30,683 nt of DNA from CAZGRP01 sp964527995 (GCA_964527995.1 CAZGRP010000051.1:1-30683), one strand, 5' to 3'. Positions 15,758 through 24,419 are shown, counted from the stretch's first letter. A program made the numbers and translations. The notes: a model not told the origin generated them from the letters alone.

Positions 15758-16966
15758 ATGCCGAATGAAGTGCTGGAACCAGCGCAGGAGATGGAGAAGG
15801 AGTGCTTGCAGTTTCTGCTCGACCTCATCGCCACGCCGTCGCTCAGTGGCCAGGAAGGCGATGTGATCGAGCGCATCCGACGGGAGATGGAGAAGCTGGA
15901 TTATGACGAGGTGACGATCGATCCCATGGGCAACATCCTCGGGCGCGTCGGCTCCGGCCCGGTCGTGGTCGCCCTCGATGCCCACGTGGACACGGTCGAT
16001 GTCGGTGATCCGTCGCTGTGGAAACGCGAACCGTTTCAGGGGGTGATCGAGAACGGCATCGTCTACGGGCGTGGAGCCAGCGACATGAAGGGGGCCGTGG
16101 CGGCCATCGTCTACGGCGGGGCCCTGGCCAAGAAGCTGGGCCGCACCGACGGCGTGACGCTCTACGTGGTCGGCAGCGTCCAGGAAGAGGACTGCGACGG
16201 CCTGTGCTGGCAGTACATTGTGCAGGAGGACGGACTGCGGCCCGACTGCGTGGTCATCTCCGAGCCCACCAACCTCGACCTCTACCGCGGCCATCGGGGG
16301 CGCATGGAGATCGAGGTGCGCACGAAGGGCGTCTCGGCGCACGGGGCCATGCCCGAGCGCGGAGTGAACGCCATCTACAAGATGGCACCCATCATCTCGG
16401 AGATCGAGGAGCTGAACCGCCGCCTCAAGGACGACCCTTTCCTGGGGAAGGGGACGGTGACGATCTCGGAGATCCGTTCCACCAGCCCGTCGCTGTGCGC
16501 GGTCGCCGACAGCGCCACCATTCATCTCGATCGCCGGCTGACACGCGGCGAGACCCTGGAGTCGGCGATCGCTGAGGTCGAAGCGCTGGAGAGCGTGCGC
16601 CGGGCCGAGGCCGAGGTGGTCGTCCTGGAATACAACACTCCGAGCTACACCGGACTGACGTATCCGACCCAGAAGTACTACCCGACCTGGGTGATCGACG
16701 AGGATCATGTGGCAGTGCGGGCGGGCGCCGAGGCCTACGAAGCGCTTTTCGGGCGTAAGCCCCGAATCGGCAAATGGAATTTCAGCACCAACGGCGTTTC
16801 CACCATGGGCCGTTTCGGCATTCCGACGATCGGGCTGGGGCCAGGCAACGAGATCTACGCCCACTCTCCCGAGGACCAGTGCCCGGTCGACCATCTGAGC
16901 AAAGCCATGGCGTTTTATGCCGCCTTCCCGCAGGTACTTCGAAAAACGATGGAGATGGCAGGATGA
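15758..16966 (+). CDS. ygeY: YgeY, M20-family metallohydrolase
   Basis: Zinc-dependent amidohydrolase/peptidase of 402 residues, normal for the selenium-cluster YgeY family. Seen: DAHVDTVD with His76 and Asp78, GRGASDMKG with the bridging Asp109, the catalytic Glu143-Glu144 pair in QEEDCDG, SEPTNLDLY, and a dimerisation domain starting near RGHRGRMEIEV. It probably hydrolyses an amide or ureido bond in a purine-derived intermediate; its substrate has not been read from sequence. The start is set by GAGGAG at 15743-15748, nine bases before the ATG; upstream in-frame sequence is intergenic repeat. Its stop overlaps the ygeW start (ATGA), so the two are translationally coupled, matching the neighbourhood of the two genes in E. 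coli. Confidence 0.92.
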   Translation: MPNEVLEPAQEMEKECLQFLLDLIATPSLSGQEGDVIERIRREMEKLDYDEVTIDPMGNILGRVGSGPVVVALDAHVDTVDVGDPSLWKREPFQGVIENGIVYGRGASDMKGAVAAIVYGGALAKKLGRTDGVTLYVVGSVQEEDCDGLCWQYIVQEDGLRPDCVVISEPTNLDLYRGHRGRMEIEVRTKGVSAHGAMPERGVNAIYKMAPIISEIEELNRRLKDDPFLGKGTVTISEIRSTSPSLCAVADSATIHLDRRLTRGETLESAIAEVEALESVRRAEAEVVVLEYNTPSYTGLTYPTQKYYPTWVIDEDHVAVRAGAEAYEALFGRKPRIGKWNFSTNGVSTMGRFGIPTIGLGPGNEIYAHSPEDQCPVDHLSKAMAFYAAFPQVLRKTMEMAG

Positions 16967-17943
16967 CAGATGCAGTGCGCGGCAGAGACTTCATCACCAC
17001 GCAGGAGTGGACCAACGACGAGCTGGAGCTGGCGCTGGATGTCGCCGCCGAATTGAAGGAGAAGTTCCGGCGCGGAGAGCCGCACCGGCTGCTGCCCGAC
17101 AAAACGCTTTTCATGCTTTTCTTCGATAAATCCACTCGGACGCGTAACTCGTTCGAGGCCGGCATGACCCAGCTCGGCGGCCATGCTCACTTCATCTCCG
17201 CCGAGACCTCTCAGATCGCCCATGGCGAGAGCCCGAAAGACACCGGTATCATCCTCTCGAGCTACGGCCACGGCATCGCCATCCGCCACGACCTGGTGCC
17301 CGGCGAGGGGAATGCCTACATCCGCGAGGTGGCGAGGTGGGCCGATAAGCCCGTGTTGAACATGCAGTGCGACATCGACCATCCGTTCCAGATCCTCGCC
17401 GACCTGATGACGATCCGCGAGATCTTCGGGAACGATCTCCGCGGCCGGAAGATCGCCGTATCGTGGGCCTATGCCCCGAGCTACGCCAAACCGCTGTCAG
17501 TGCCTCAAGGCCTCATCACCCTGATGCCCCGTTTCGGCCTGGACGTAACCCTGGCTCATCCGCCGGAGTACGGGCTCATGGACTTGCCCCTGAAGCAGGC
17601 CGAGGAGAACGCCCGCAAGTACGGCACGAAGTTCGAGGTGGTGCACGACATCGACGCTGCAGTGGAAGGCGCCGACATCGTCTACGCCAAGAGCTGGGGT
17701 ATCGAGTCGTTGTTCGATCATCCCGAGGAGGCGCTGGCGATTTCGAAACGCTACCGCGACTGGATCTGCAACGAGCGCCGCATGGGAATGGCCGGGAGGG
17801 AAGCGGTCTACATGCACTGCCTTCCTGCCGACCGCGGTAACGAGGTCACCGATGCCGTCATCGACGGGCCGCAGTCGGTGGTCTATCAGGAGGCAGAGAA
17901 TCGGCTGCACACCTGCAAAGCGGTGATGGCGCTGACGATGTAG
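16963..17943 (+). CDS. ygeW: YgeW-type carbamoyltransferase
   Basis: Carbamoyltransferase of 326 residues, shorter than E. coli YgeW (396). Seen: the carbamoyl-phosphate motif STRTR at 57-61, SQIAHGE at 83-89, the YgeW signature GNAYIREV at 116-123, CDIDHPFQ with His140 and Gln143, WAYAPSYAKPLSVPQG, and HCLP at 285-288. These match the YgeW group rather than ornithine or aspartate carbamoyltransferase. In this setting it may run in reverse, moving a carbamoyl group to phosphate so that a carbamate kinase could make ATP; no carbamate kinase gene is in the window. It starts four bases inside the ygeY end. The amino acceptor or donor is unknown. Confidence 0.93.
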   Translation: MTDAVRGRDFITTQEWTNDELELALDVAAELKEKFRRGEPHRLLPDKTLFMLFFDKSTRTRNSFEAGMTQLGGHAHFISAETSQIAHGESPKDTGIILSSYGHGIAIRHDLVPGEGNAYIREVARWADKPVLNMQCDIDHPFQILADLMTIREIFGNDLRGRKIAVSWAYAPSYAKPLSVPQGLITLMPRFGLDVTLAHPPEYGLMDLPLKQAEENARKYGTKFEVVHDIDAAVEGADIVYAKSWGIESLFDHPEEALAISKRYRDWICNERRMGMAGREAVYMHCLPADRGNEVTDAVIDGPQSVVYQEAENRLHTCKAVMALTM

Positions 17944-18003
17944 ACGTCGCAGGCAGTTGCCGGTAAAGAGAGGCGCGGTTCAAACTCAGGGAACGGTCGA
18001 GCC

Positions 18004-19383
18004 ATGAGAACCTTGATCCGGAACGGCACGGTTGTGACGCCGCAGGAAAGTCGGCGAGCCGATGTGCTGATCGACGGAGACATCATTGGGGGTGTCGCCC
18101 CGGAAATGGCCGCCGAAGCAGACCGCATTATCGATGCGGCCGGCAAGTACCTGCTGCCAGGTGTCATCGACGCCCACACGCACATGGGGATCCCCATCCT
18201 GGACACCTGGTCGTCGGACGACTTCGACACGGGGACCCGCGCTGCTGCCTGCGGCGGCGTGACGACGGTCATGGATTTCACCGTCCAGAAGACAGGGCAG
18301 ACCTTGCCCGATTCGGTGGCCGAGCGCAAGCGCCTGGCAATGTCCACGGCGCACGTCGATGTCGCCCTGCACTGCAACATCACCGACTTCACTGCCGCGA
18401 CGACGGACGAGATGCGGCAGGTCTTTGAAAACGGTGTTGGCAGCTTCAAGGTGTTCATGGCCTACAAGCGTGCCGGCATGCAGCTCGACGATGCCGCCCT
18501 GCTGCAGGTGTTTGCCTGCGCGGCGGAGCTCGGTGCCGTCGTCATGGTGCATGCTGAGAACGGTGACCTGATCGATTTCCTCTCGGATCGACTCATTGCG
18601 GCGGGCGTCGTATCTCCCCCTTTTCATGCGGTGAGCCGGCCGGCGCTGGCCGAGGTCGAGGCCGTAAACCGAGCCATCGCCCTGGCGCGCGTCACGGGTG
18701 TGACGCTCTACATCGTGCATCTGACCTCCGCCGCGGCGCTGGAGATCATCCACGACGCGCAGCAGAGCGGTCTGCCCGTCATCGCCGAGACGTGCCCGCA
18801 GTATCTCCTCCTGACGCGGGAGGTGTATGACCGTCCGGATGGCCACTGCTACATTGCCAGCCCGCCGCTCCGCGAGCAGCCGGACTGCGATGCCCTCTGG
18901 GCCGGACTTTCCGGGAGCGCGATCGCCGTCGTCGGCACCGATCATTGCCCGTTCACGCGCCAGCAGAAGGACCGCGGCGAGCGCCGATTTCACACCACCC
19001 CGAACGGCCTGCCGGGTGTGGAGACACTTCTACCTCTGGTCCACGGAGAGGGTGTCGTCAAGGGGCGGCTTTCCGTGAATCGGATGGTGGAGGTGCTGTG
19101 CGAAAACCCGGCGAGAATCTTCGGTCTCTATCCGCGCAAGGGTTGCATCCAGGAGGGTTCGGATGCCGATCTTGTGGTCTTCGACCCGCACGCAGAGTGG
19201 GAGATCCGGGCCGCCCGGCTGCACAGCAACACCGACTGGTCGCCGTACGAGGGTTGGGTGGTGAAGGGCGTTCCGGAGCGGGTTTTCGCGCGCGGCCGGG
19301 AGGTGGCGGCACGGGGAGAAATGGTTGCTGCCGAAGGCGGGGGCCTCTTTCTGGAGGCGACGAAGATGGCGTTTCCAGGCTGA
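18004..19383 (+). CDS. hyuA: HyuA-type dihydropyrimidinase/hydantoinase
   Basis: Binuclear-zinc cyclic amidohydrolase of 459 residues, full length. Seen: GVIDAHTH with metal ligands His58 and His60, GSFKVFMAYK with Lys149 as the expected carboxylated lysine, VMVHAEN with His183, YIVHLTS, AETCPQYLLL, and GTDHCPF with the catalytic aspartate. The family opens hydantoin or dihydropyrimidine rings; in E. coli the equivalent gene lies next to ygeY/ygeW. Here it would open a ring made during purine breakdown. It follows ygeW by 60 bases, probably on the same transcript, and has a weak Shine-Dalgarno sequence. It is the last + strand gene of the island and ends 93 bases from a convergent gene with no clear terminator between. 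Confidence 0.93.
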   Translation: MRTLIRNGTVVTPQESRRADVLIDGDIIGGVAPEMAAEADRIIDAAGKYLLPGVIDAHTHMGIPILDTWSSDDFDTGTRAAACGGVTTVMDFTVQKTGQTLPDSVAERKRLAMSTAHVDVALHCNITDFTAATTDEMRQVFENGVGSFKVFMAYKRAGMQLDDAALLQVFACAAELGAVVMVHAENGDLIDFLSDRLIAAGVVSPPFHAVSRPALAEVEAVNRAIALARVTGVTLYIVHLTSAAALEIIHDAQQSGLPVIAETCPQYLLLTREVYDRPDGHCYIASPPLREQPDCDALWAGLSGSAIAVVGTDHCPFTRQQKDRGERRFHTTPNGLPGVETLLPLVHGEGVVKGRLSVNRMVEVLCENPARIFGLYPRKGCIQEGSDADLVVFDPHAEWEIRAARLHSNTDWSPYEGWVVKGVPERVFARGREVAARGEMVAAEGGGLFLEATKMAFPG

Positions 19384-19476
19384 CCAGGGCCTGTCGCGCA
19401 GCTGCGGGAGGGCTCCTTCACCCACCGGCACCGACCGATGGAGAGGACGGTCGTGCCACATTCTCACCTTCAGATC

Positions 19477-20295
19477 TCACCCTGCCTGGACATCCCACAC
19501 AATTCTTGCCGGCGTCGCCCCTGGCACACAGCTATAGGGGCTGAAATCGGTGACGCCCTCGGCGCGCAGGACGTCTTCATCGAGGAGCGCCTGGCCCGTG
19601 TAGGTGCGCGGCTCTTTGCTGACGATCGCAAAGGTGGCGTCGGCGAGGATATCGGGCTTGCGCCACATGGAGCGATCGCCGAGACCGAAGTTGATAGTCG
19701 CCAGGCTCTCGATCATCGTCACCGGCCACAGGGCGTTCACGGCGACGTTGTGCTCGCGGACCTCCTCAGCCAGGCCGTGGACCATCATGGTCATGCCGAA
19801 TTTGGAGATGAAGTAGGCGACCTTGCCCGGCAGCAGTTTCAAATCGATCGGCGGAGACATGTTGATGATGTGGCCCCACTTCTGCTGGATCATGGCGGGC
19901 AACACGGCCCGGGCGCACAGGAAGGCGGCGCGGACGTTGACGTCCATCACCAGATCGAAGCGTTTGGCGGGCGTCTCGAGCACGGATTTCCACCACAAGG
20001 CCCCGGCATTGTTCACCAGGATGTCGACGCGCCCGAAGGCTTTGAGAGTTTCTTCGACCATGTGCTCGATTTCGGCCTCTTCGCGCACATTGGTTCGAAT
20101 CGGCAATGCCCGGCGGCCGAGTGCTTCGATCTCGCGCGCGGTGTCATAGATGGTGCCCGGCAGCTTCGGGTGCGGCTCCGTGGTCTTGGCGGCGACAACG
20201 ATGTCGGCCCCTTCGCGGGCCAGCTTCAGGGCTACGGCCTTGCCGATGCCTCGGCTCGAGCCGGTGACGATGGCGACTTTGTTGGATAGCGGCAT
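19477..20295 (-). CDS. HSDL2-like short-chain dehydrogenase/reductase
   Basis: NAD(P)-dependent SDR of 272 residues. Seen: the cofactor loop TGSSRGIG at 11-18, NNAG at 95-98, catalytic Ser147, Tyr161 and Lys165. Segments AAKTTEPHPKLPGTIYDTA at 35-53, VNALWPVT, and GQALLDEDVLRAEGVTDFSPY near the end match the N-terminal domain of eukaryotic HSDL2 and its bacterial relatives, as I know them. The C-terminal SCP2 sterol-carrier domain of HSDL2 is absent. Substrate unknown; a fatty-acyl or alcohol compound is likely from the family. The start has GGAG six bases upstream. It is convergent with hyuA and not obviously part of that pathway. Confidence 0.9.
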   Translation of the reverse strand: MPLSNKVAIVTGSSRGIGKAVALKLAREGADIVVAAKTTEPHPKLPGTIYDTAREIEALGRRALPIRTNVREEAEIEHMVEETLKAFGRVDILVNNAGALWWKSVLETPAKRFDLVMDVNVRAAFLCARAVLPAMIQQKWGHIINMSPPIDLKLLPGKVAYFISKFGMTMMVHGLAEEVREHNVAVNALWPVTMIESLATINFGLGDRSMWRKPDILADATFAIVSKEPRTYTGQALLDEDVLRAEGVTDFSPYSCVPGATPARIVWDVQAG

Positions 20296-20725
20296 TGTGA
20301 TCTCCAGTGTTTGCCTGCGGGTTGTCAGCGAGTCGTTGTGGGCAAATTCTACNNNNNNNNNNNNNNNNNNNNNNNNNNNNNNNNNNNNNNNNNNNNNNNN
20401 NNNNNNNNNNNNNNNNNNNNNNNNNNNNNNNNNNNNNNNNNNNNNNNNNNNNAGGATGAAATCATGCTCTTTGGGGAAAAGTCTGATTTCACCGCGCCGA
20501 TTCTTCGAGGGTGTTCAGAATCTCCCTGGCCTCGACAGTTGTGTCGTAGGACGTTTCGCTCGCTTGCCTTGACCCCCCAGCCTGAACCAGCTTCTCGATA
20601 TTCGGAAAGATTGAGCCATCGCACAGAAGTTCTCTGGTTGCTCCTGCAATAGCTCCCCCCTCCAGCGCTCCACTGCTCCAACCCAGCGCGACTGCCACCT
20701 CTGAGGCGACGGTCACACATCGCGT
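20296..20725. other. Region between selB and the SDR gene, no supported gene
   Basis: It holds the third N gap and about 270 bases of readable sequence after it. A short minus-strand open frame (20489-20716, GTG start) lies just downstream of selB, but has no recognisable similarity and mixed codon use, so I do not call it. No tRNA or strong hairpin seen. Confidence 0.5.
20353..20452. other. Assembly gap (100 N)
   Basis: Placeholder of 100 bases in the SDR upstream region. The distance between the SDR gene and selB is therefore unknown. Confidence 0.99.
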
Positions 20726-22642
20726 TTACTCCGCCTTTGGCCCCAGCACCCGCACATCGCCCTGTCTTTGGGTGATCCCAAGGCTGTCGAGATGGTTGAG
20801 CAGCGGCACCGAGTACTTGCGGCTCGTTTCAGCAACGGCCTCGCGGAACTGGCTGACGCGCAGCTCGCCATGCTGGCGCAGGTAGCGTACGATGGCGACT
20901 TTGGCTTGCTCAACACGTTCCGGGTGAAAGGTGATGCCGCCCTCCAGGCGGACGACCTGCCCCAGGCTTTGCATGACGCCCAGTACCTCGCTCACCTGGT
21001 TCTCTTCTGCCTCGAGTTTGGCAGCCATCTCAGCTTCGCTCGACGTCGTAAATCCTTCCTCATACAGAAGCTTCAAAATCTTGTCTCGAAGCTCCTGCTG
21101 CTCCGGCGCCAGCCTGACGCGGTGGCCGGCACGGCGCAAAATGCCATCGGACTCTTCGAGGTCTCCTTTGCTCTTGAGTCGCTCTACCGCCTCCTGCATG
21201 ACGGCGGCGTCGACTCGTACCCCCAGCCGGTCTTGCAGCTCACGCCGGCGCAGGCCGAGCTTCAGCGGTTGCTGGCGGTGGAACTCTTCGAGCGCTGCCA
21301 CGACGTCGGCAAGCAGGCGCTCGAACGGCTCGGCATGAAGGTAGGCCTTTCTGCCCTCCTTCCGAACCTCGATCAGGCGGCCGGCGTCGGCGAGCCTGCC
21401 CAGCACCTCGGCGGCCTGATCCCGCGGCAGGCCGCTCTCTGCGGCCAACTGCTCCAGGGTCTGGGCAGCAAGACCAGAGGCTGCGAGGCGCCTGTCGATG
21501 ACGGCCGCCGGGTCTTCTTCCTCCAGAGCGTTGAGCTTGGCCAGCACATCCGCGTCCTTGCGGCGGTGGCGAGCAGCGTTGGGGTCGAGCACCACGCCGC
21601 CGCCGATGGTGACGGTGGGGGAGTATTGGCGGATCACGAAGGGGTCCAGCCGCCGGGCCACGGCCAGCCTCTCGAGATGCAATTGAACATAGCCGCTTTC
21701 GCCTGGCGCGATCTGCGACACGCCAAGGGGGTGCACTCGGGCCATCACCTCCTCAGTGCCGACATGGAGGCGCACCCGGTCGTTGGCTCGAAGCGGCCGC
21801 CGGGCTGACTTCAGGAGCTGGAGGCGGACGTCGAAGCGATGCGAAGGCACGAAGTAGCCGGGAAGGGTGAGGACATTGCCGCGTTCGACCTCCTCTTTGG
21901 CCACACCCTGGAGATTGACGGCGGCACGATCTCCTGTGGAAACACGGTCGACGTCGCGGTTGTGGGTCTGCAAGCCGCGAATGCGCACCTGCCGGCGCTG
22001 TGGCAGCAGCTCGAGGGCGTCGCCCACGTGGATTTCACCGCTGAGGACCGAGCCGGTGACCACCGTTCCGAACCCCTTGATGCTGAAGGACCGGTCGATG
22101 GGCATCCAGAAGATCCCCCGACTCGCTCGCTCCTCCTGGGCGTCGAGGAATTCGTCGAGAGCGGCCCGCAGCTCGTCGATGCCGCGGCCGCTGGCGGCCG
22201 ACACGCAGAAAAAGGGCGCTCCCTCCAGAAAGGTACCGCGGACCGCCTCGCGCACCTCTTCCTTGACCAGATCGAGCCACTCCTCGTCGACCAGGTCGAC
22301 CTTGGTAATGACGATCATGCCGCGTTTGACCTGCAGCAGTTGCAGAATATCGAGGTGTTCCTGGGTTTGCGGCATGACGCCGTCGTCGGCAGCCACGACG
22401 AAGAGCACGAGGTCGATGGTGGCCACGCCGGCAACCATGTTGCGGATGAACTTCTCGTGGCCTGGCACGTCGATGATGGTGGCCCGCTCGCCGTAGTGGG
22501 CAAACCCCAGGTCGATGGTCAGCCCTCTTTCTTTTTCCTCGCGCAGGCGGTCGGTATCGACTCCGGTGAGCGCCTTCACCAGAGCTGTCTTGCCGTGGTC
22601 GATATGGCCTGCAGTGCCGATGATGGTGTGTGGCATAATCAT
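20726..22642 (-). CDS. selB: Selenocysteine-specific translation elongation factor SelB
   Basis: Translation factor of 638 residues that brings Sec-tRNA to UGA codons marked by a SECIS hairpin. Seen: P-loop GHIDHGKT at 12-19, DRLREEKERGLTIDLGFA (switch I, SelB type), DVPGHEKF at 58-65, TKVD at 113-116, then EF-Tu-like domains 2-3 with DRSFSIKGFGTVVTG. The C-terminal half, from about residue 350, is made of helical winged-helix repeats as in bacterial SelB, the last ending near SLGITQRQGDVRVLG. It is full length and intact, so the host very probably uses selenocysteine. The start may be ATG at 22642 or 22636. It is close to, but divergent in strand from, the selenium-linked hydroxylase island; no selA, selC or selD was found in the window. 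Confidence 0.97.
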   Translation of the reverse strand: MIMPHTIIGTAGHIDHGKTALVKALTGVDTDRLREEKERGLTIDLGFAHYGERATIIDVPGHEKFIRNMVAGVATIDLVLFVVAADDGVMPQTQEHLDILQLLQVKRGMIVITKVDLVDEEWLDLVKEEVREAVRGTFLEGAPFFCVSAASGRGIDELRAALDEFLDAQEERASRGIFWMPIDRSFSIKGFGTVVTGSVLSGEIHVGDALELLPQRRQVRIRGLQTHNRDVDRVSTGDRAAVNLQGVAKEEVERGNVLTLPGYFVPSHRFDVRLQLLKSARRPLRANDRVRLHVGTEEVMARVHPLGVSQIAPGESGYVQLHLERLAVARRLDPFVIRQYSPTVTIGGGVVLDPNAARHRRKDADVLAKLNALEEEDPAAVIDRRLAASGLAAQTLEQLAAESGLPRDQAAEVLGRLADAGRLIEVRKEGRKAYLHAEPFERLLADVVAALEEFHRQQPLKLGLRRRELQDRLGVRVDAAVMQEAVERLKSKGDLEESDGILRRAGHRVRLAPEQQELRDKILKLLYEEGFTTSSEAEMAAKLEAEENQVSEVLGVMQSLGQVVRLEGGITFHPERVEQAKVAIVRYLRQHGELRVSQFREAVAETSRKYSVPLLNHLDSLGITQRQGDVRVLGPKAE

Positions 22643-23108
22643 CCGGAACAGTTTGGTGGCCCTGGGTTTCGGGTCGTCCGGGTTGGGAATCTCCAGCCAG
22701 CCTCATGCGATACCCGAAGGCCGAATGAAGGTCGTCCTGGAAGAGACGGTCGACAAGGGTTCTTCTTTGGCAACGCCCGCCCTGACGATCCGCTGGTAGC
22801 CTTCCTCCGTCGCGCTCTTAGGAAACGCCGGGCTAACCTGAAAGACTCACAAGAAACACAGCGTTCGCTGAGCCCGCCAAGGAATCAACTCTGCGTTCTT
22901 TGCGATCTCCGTGTTGAAAAACTCAACCCGATGCCCATGCATAGGGGACGCCCGAAAGTTCGATGGGCTGAAGTCGACTCAGAGAGAATTCGTGAATGAT
23001 CAAGGCTACACGTTTCCGACATTTGAGGCAACACGTATTTGTTGTGACGGCTTCTAAACAAGGCTGACAGGCCGTTGCCCTTTGTGCAAAGATCTTGCTT
23101 CATAGCAA
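22643..23108. other. Intergenic region of 466 bases with degenerate repeat
   Basis: At 22840-22925 there are words such as CACAAGAAACACAGCG and GCGATCTCCGTGTTG, members of the dispersed intergenic family. I looked for a tRNA-Sec (long acceptor and variable arms, TCA anticodon, TTCGA T-loop) on both strands and found no consistent fold. Open frames here have no family similarity. Confidence 0.45.
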
Positions 23109-24158
23109 CTAATCCCCAATTCCCCTCCCCTGGTTCCAGGCGGTGGCGAGTTCGTCCTGCGCCGGCTTGCCGTACGGCGTGTATCCCCGGTCATTCGGCC
23201 CGCCTGTGCGTCCCGGGTCCCACATCCACCAGAAAATGCCGCGCACCCAGCTCTGGCCTTGCAGGGTGATCAGAGCGGCCCGGTATGCATCGGCCTGCTC
23301 TTGAAGGTCGATGCGATCGCTGATGTCGAAATCGAACGGTCTCATGTTGGTGCCGTCCTGGCTGGTGTAGCCGATTTCGGTGAAAACGATCTCTTTGCCG
23401 ATGCCGGCCTGCCATGTGCGCAGGCGTTGAATCCAGAAACGCCAGCCGACGAGCATCTCACCAAGGCCAGCGTCTGGATTGTTCGTCAGGGGAAAGAAGC
23501 CATCGATGCCGATCAGGTCGAGGTCGTCCCAAAAGGGCACGCGCTCGAACTCGTCCCAGTTGGCGGCGTAGGTGAGCACGCCGGAAAACTGGCCTCGTGT
23601 CTCAGCGATGAGGTCTCGCCAGGGGGAGTCATCGCGACTCATCGCTGCCAGCTCCGTGCCGACGGCAAGCTGTTCGACCGCTTCGTCCTCGGCCAGGCGG
23701 GCGAAATGGAGAAGAAACTCCCGGTAGCTGGCAAACCACTTCGCTACATTGCGCGGCCGAATCTTCCCGCGCCACTCACCGGTCAGTACATCCACGTGTG
23801 GCTTCAGCAGCACGCGGTAGCCGCTGGCATGGGCCCGTCGGATTGTGACACGCAGTTCGTGGTCGGTGGGAGAGAGCGAGGGATGGGCTTCGATCTCCGC
23901 GGTATCCAGCGCTTTCTGATACCAGGTCGGCACGATCGCCAGCCAGTTGCTGCCTGTGGCGGCGATGTCGGCCATGGCCTGACGGGCAACGTCGCGGTCC
24001 AGGCAGCCTGGGGACCAACACACGAAGGTCATGCCTTTTTGAAAATCGGCGCGAACGGCAGGCAGAGGGGGCGCGGTTGGCAGCCGCTCGCAGCCGCTTG
24101 CCAGCCAGACGCCAGAGGCGATGGCCAGGAGCGCCAGTGGGTAAGTAGTGTGCTTCAA
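23109..24158 (-). CDS. GH113-like glycoside hydrolase, predicted lipoprotein
   Basis: Predicted (beta/alpha)8 glycosidase of 349 residues. Starting at TTG 24158, the protein begins with a clean lipoprotein signal: a basic Lys-His, hydrophobic LALLAIASGVWLA and lipobox ASGC with Cys23, so it should be anchored in a membrane on the outside. The mature part shows GMTFVCWSPGC near 42-52, LLKPHVDV, GTEL with Glu169 as likely acid/base, and TEIGYTS with Glu261 as likely nucleophile, and ends with an IFWWMWDPG strand; this matches the GH113 (mannanase-type) pattern. GGAG lies nine bases before the TTG. An in-frame longer reading to 24383 adds a cupin-like tail, which I treat as a remnant. Substrate is inferred only from family. 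Confidence 0.85.
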   Translation of the reverse strand: MKHTTYPLALLAIASGVWLASGCERLPTAPPLPAVRADFQKGMTFVCWSPGCLDRDVARQAMADIAATGSNWLAIVPTWYQKALDTAEIEAHPSLSPTDHELRVTIRRAHASGYRVLLKPHVDVLTGEWRGKIRPRNVAKWFASYREFLLHFARLAEDEAVEQLAVGTELAAMSRDDSPWRDLIAETRGQFSGVLTYAANWDEFERVPFWDDLDLIGIDGFFPLTNNPDAGLGEMLVGWRFWIQRLRTWQAGIGKEIVFTEIGYTSQDGTNMRPFDFDISDRIDLQEQADAYRAALITLQGQSWVRGIFWWMWDPGRTGGPNDRGYTPYGKPAQDELATAWNQGRGIGD

Positions 24159-24233
24159 TCCGGTTTTCTCCACGACGGAGCGGCCCGAGGCCGGCGCGGA
24201 TTTGGGCGGCGTTTTGCCGCCTGATTCATAGGT

Positions 24234-24338
24234 CGGCGGCTGCCGGTTTGGGACGAGGCAGAGAAAACGCAGCGGCTGCTCCCCGGGGTTGCGGAACGCG
24301 TGCAATTCGGTCGACGCCACGTCGATCACGTCCCCTGT
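24234..24338 (-). pseudogene. Cupin-domain C-terminal remnant upstream of the GH113-like gene
   Basis: Read in the same frame as the downstream gene, this short stretch gives TGDVIDVASTELHAFRNPG and then PLRFLCLVP, a typical cupin second motif and end strand. The earlier beta strands and first metal motif of a cupin are missing upstream, where the DNA becomes AT-rich and noncoding. It is best explained as the tail of a lost cupin gene. A frameshifted but intact cupin is the alternative. Confidence 0.55.
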
Positions 24339-24419
24339 CCTTCGGTTGCGGCCATGCAGTGCCATCCGGTGGGGTGCCCGCAAAGGGCCCGGTTGCTAAC
24401 ATAGAAAGGAAAAAGCGAA

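Noticed and set aside
1843..19383. In-frame UGA selenocysteine codons in the island genes
   Set aside because: Every called gene ends at a position fitting its family length, and sequence after the TGA stops is repeat or spacer, not continued homology.
19384..19476. Terminator between hyuA and the convergent SDR gene
   Set aside because: No stem with a T-tract on either strand was found by eye.
20489..20716. Possible small minus-strand gene (75 residues, GTG start) just after selB
   Set aside because: No recognised family, mixed third-position base use and no clear ribosome-binding site; may be chance.
20768..22999. Long + strand open frames over selB
   Set aside because: Antisense to an intact selB; no recognisable motifs.
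22643..23108. tRNA-Sec (selC) next to selB
   Set aside because: A TTCGA word at 22962-22966 was examined, but flanking bases do not form a T-stem and no TCA anticodon arm fits.
23259..24224. + strand open frame opposite the GH113-like gene
   Set aside because: The minus strand shows catalytic motifs and a signal peptide; the + frame shows none.
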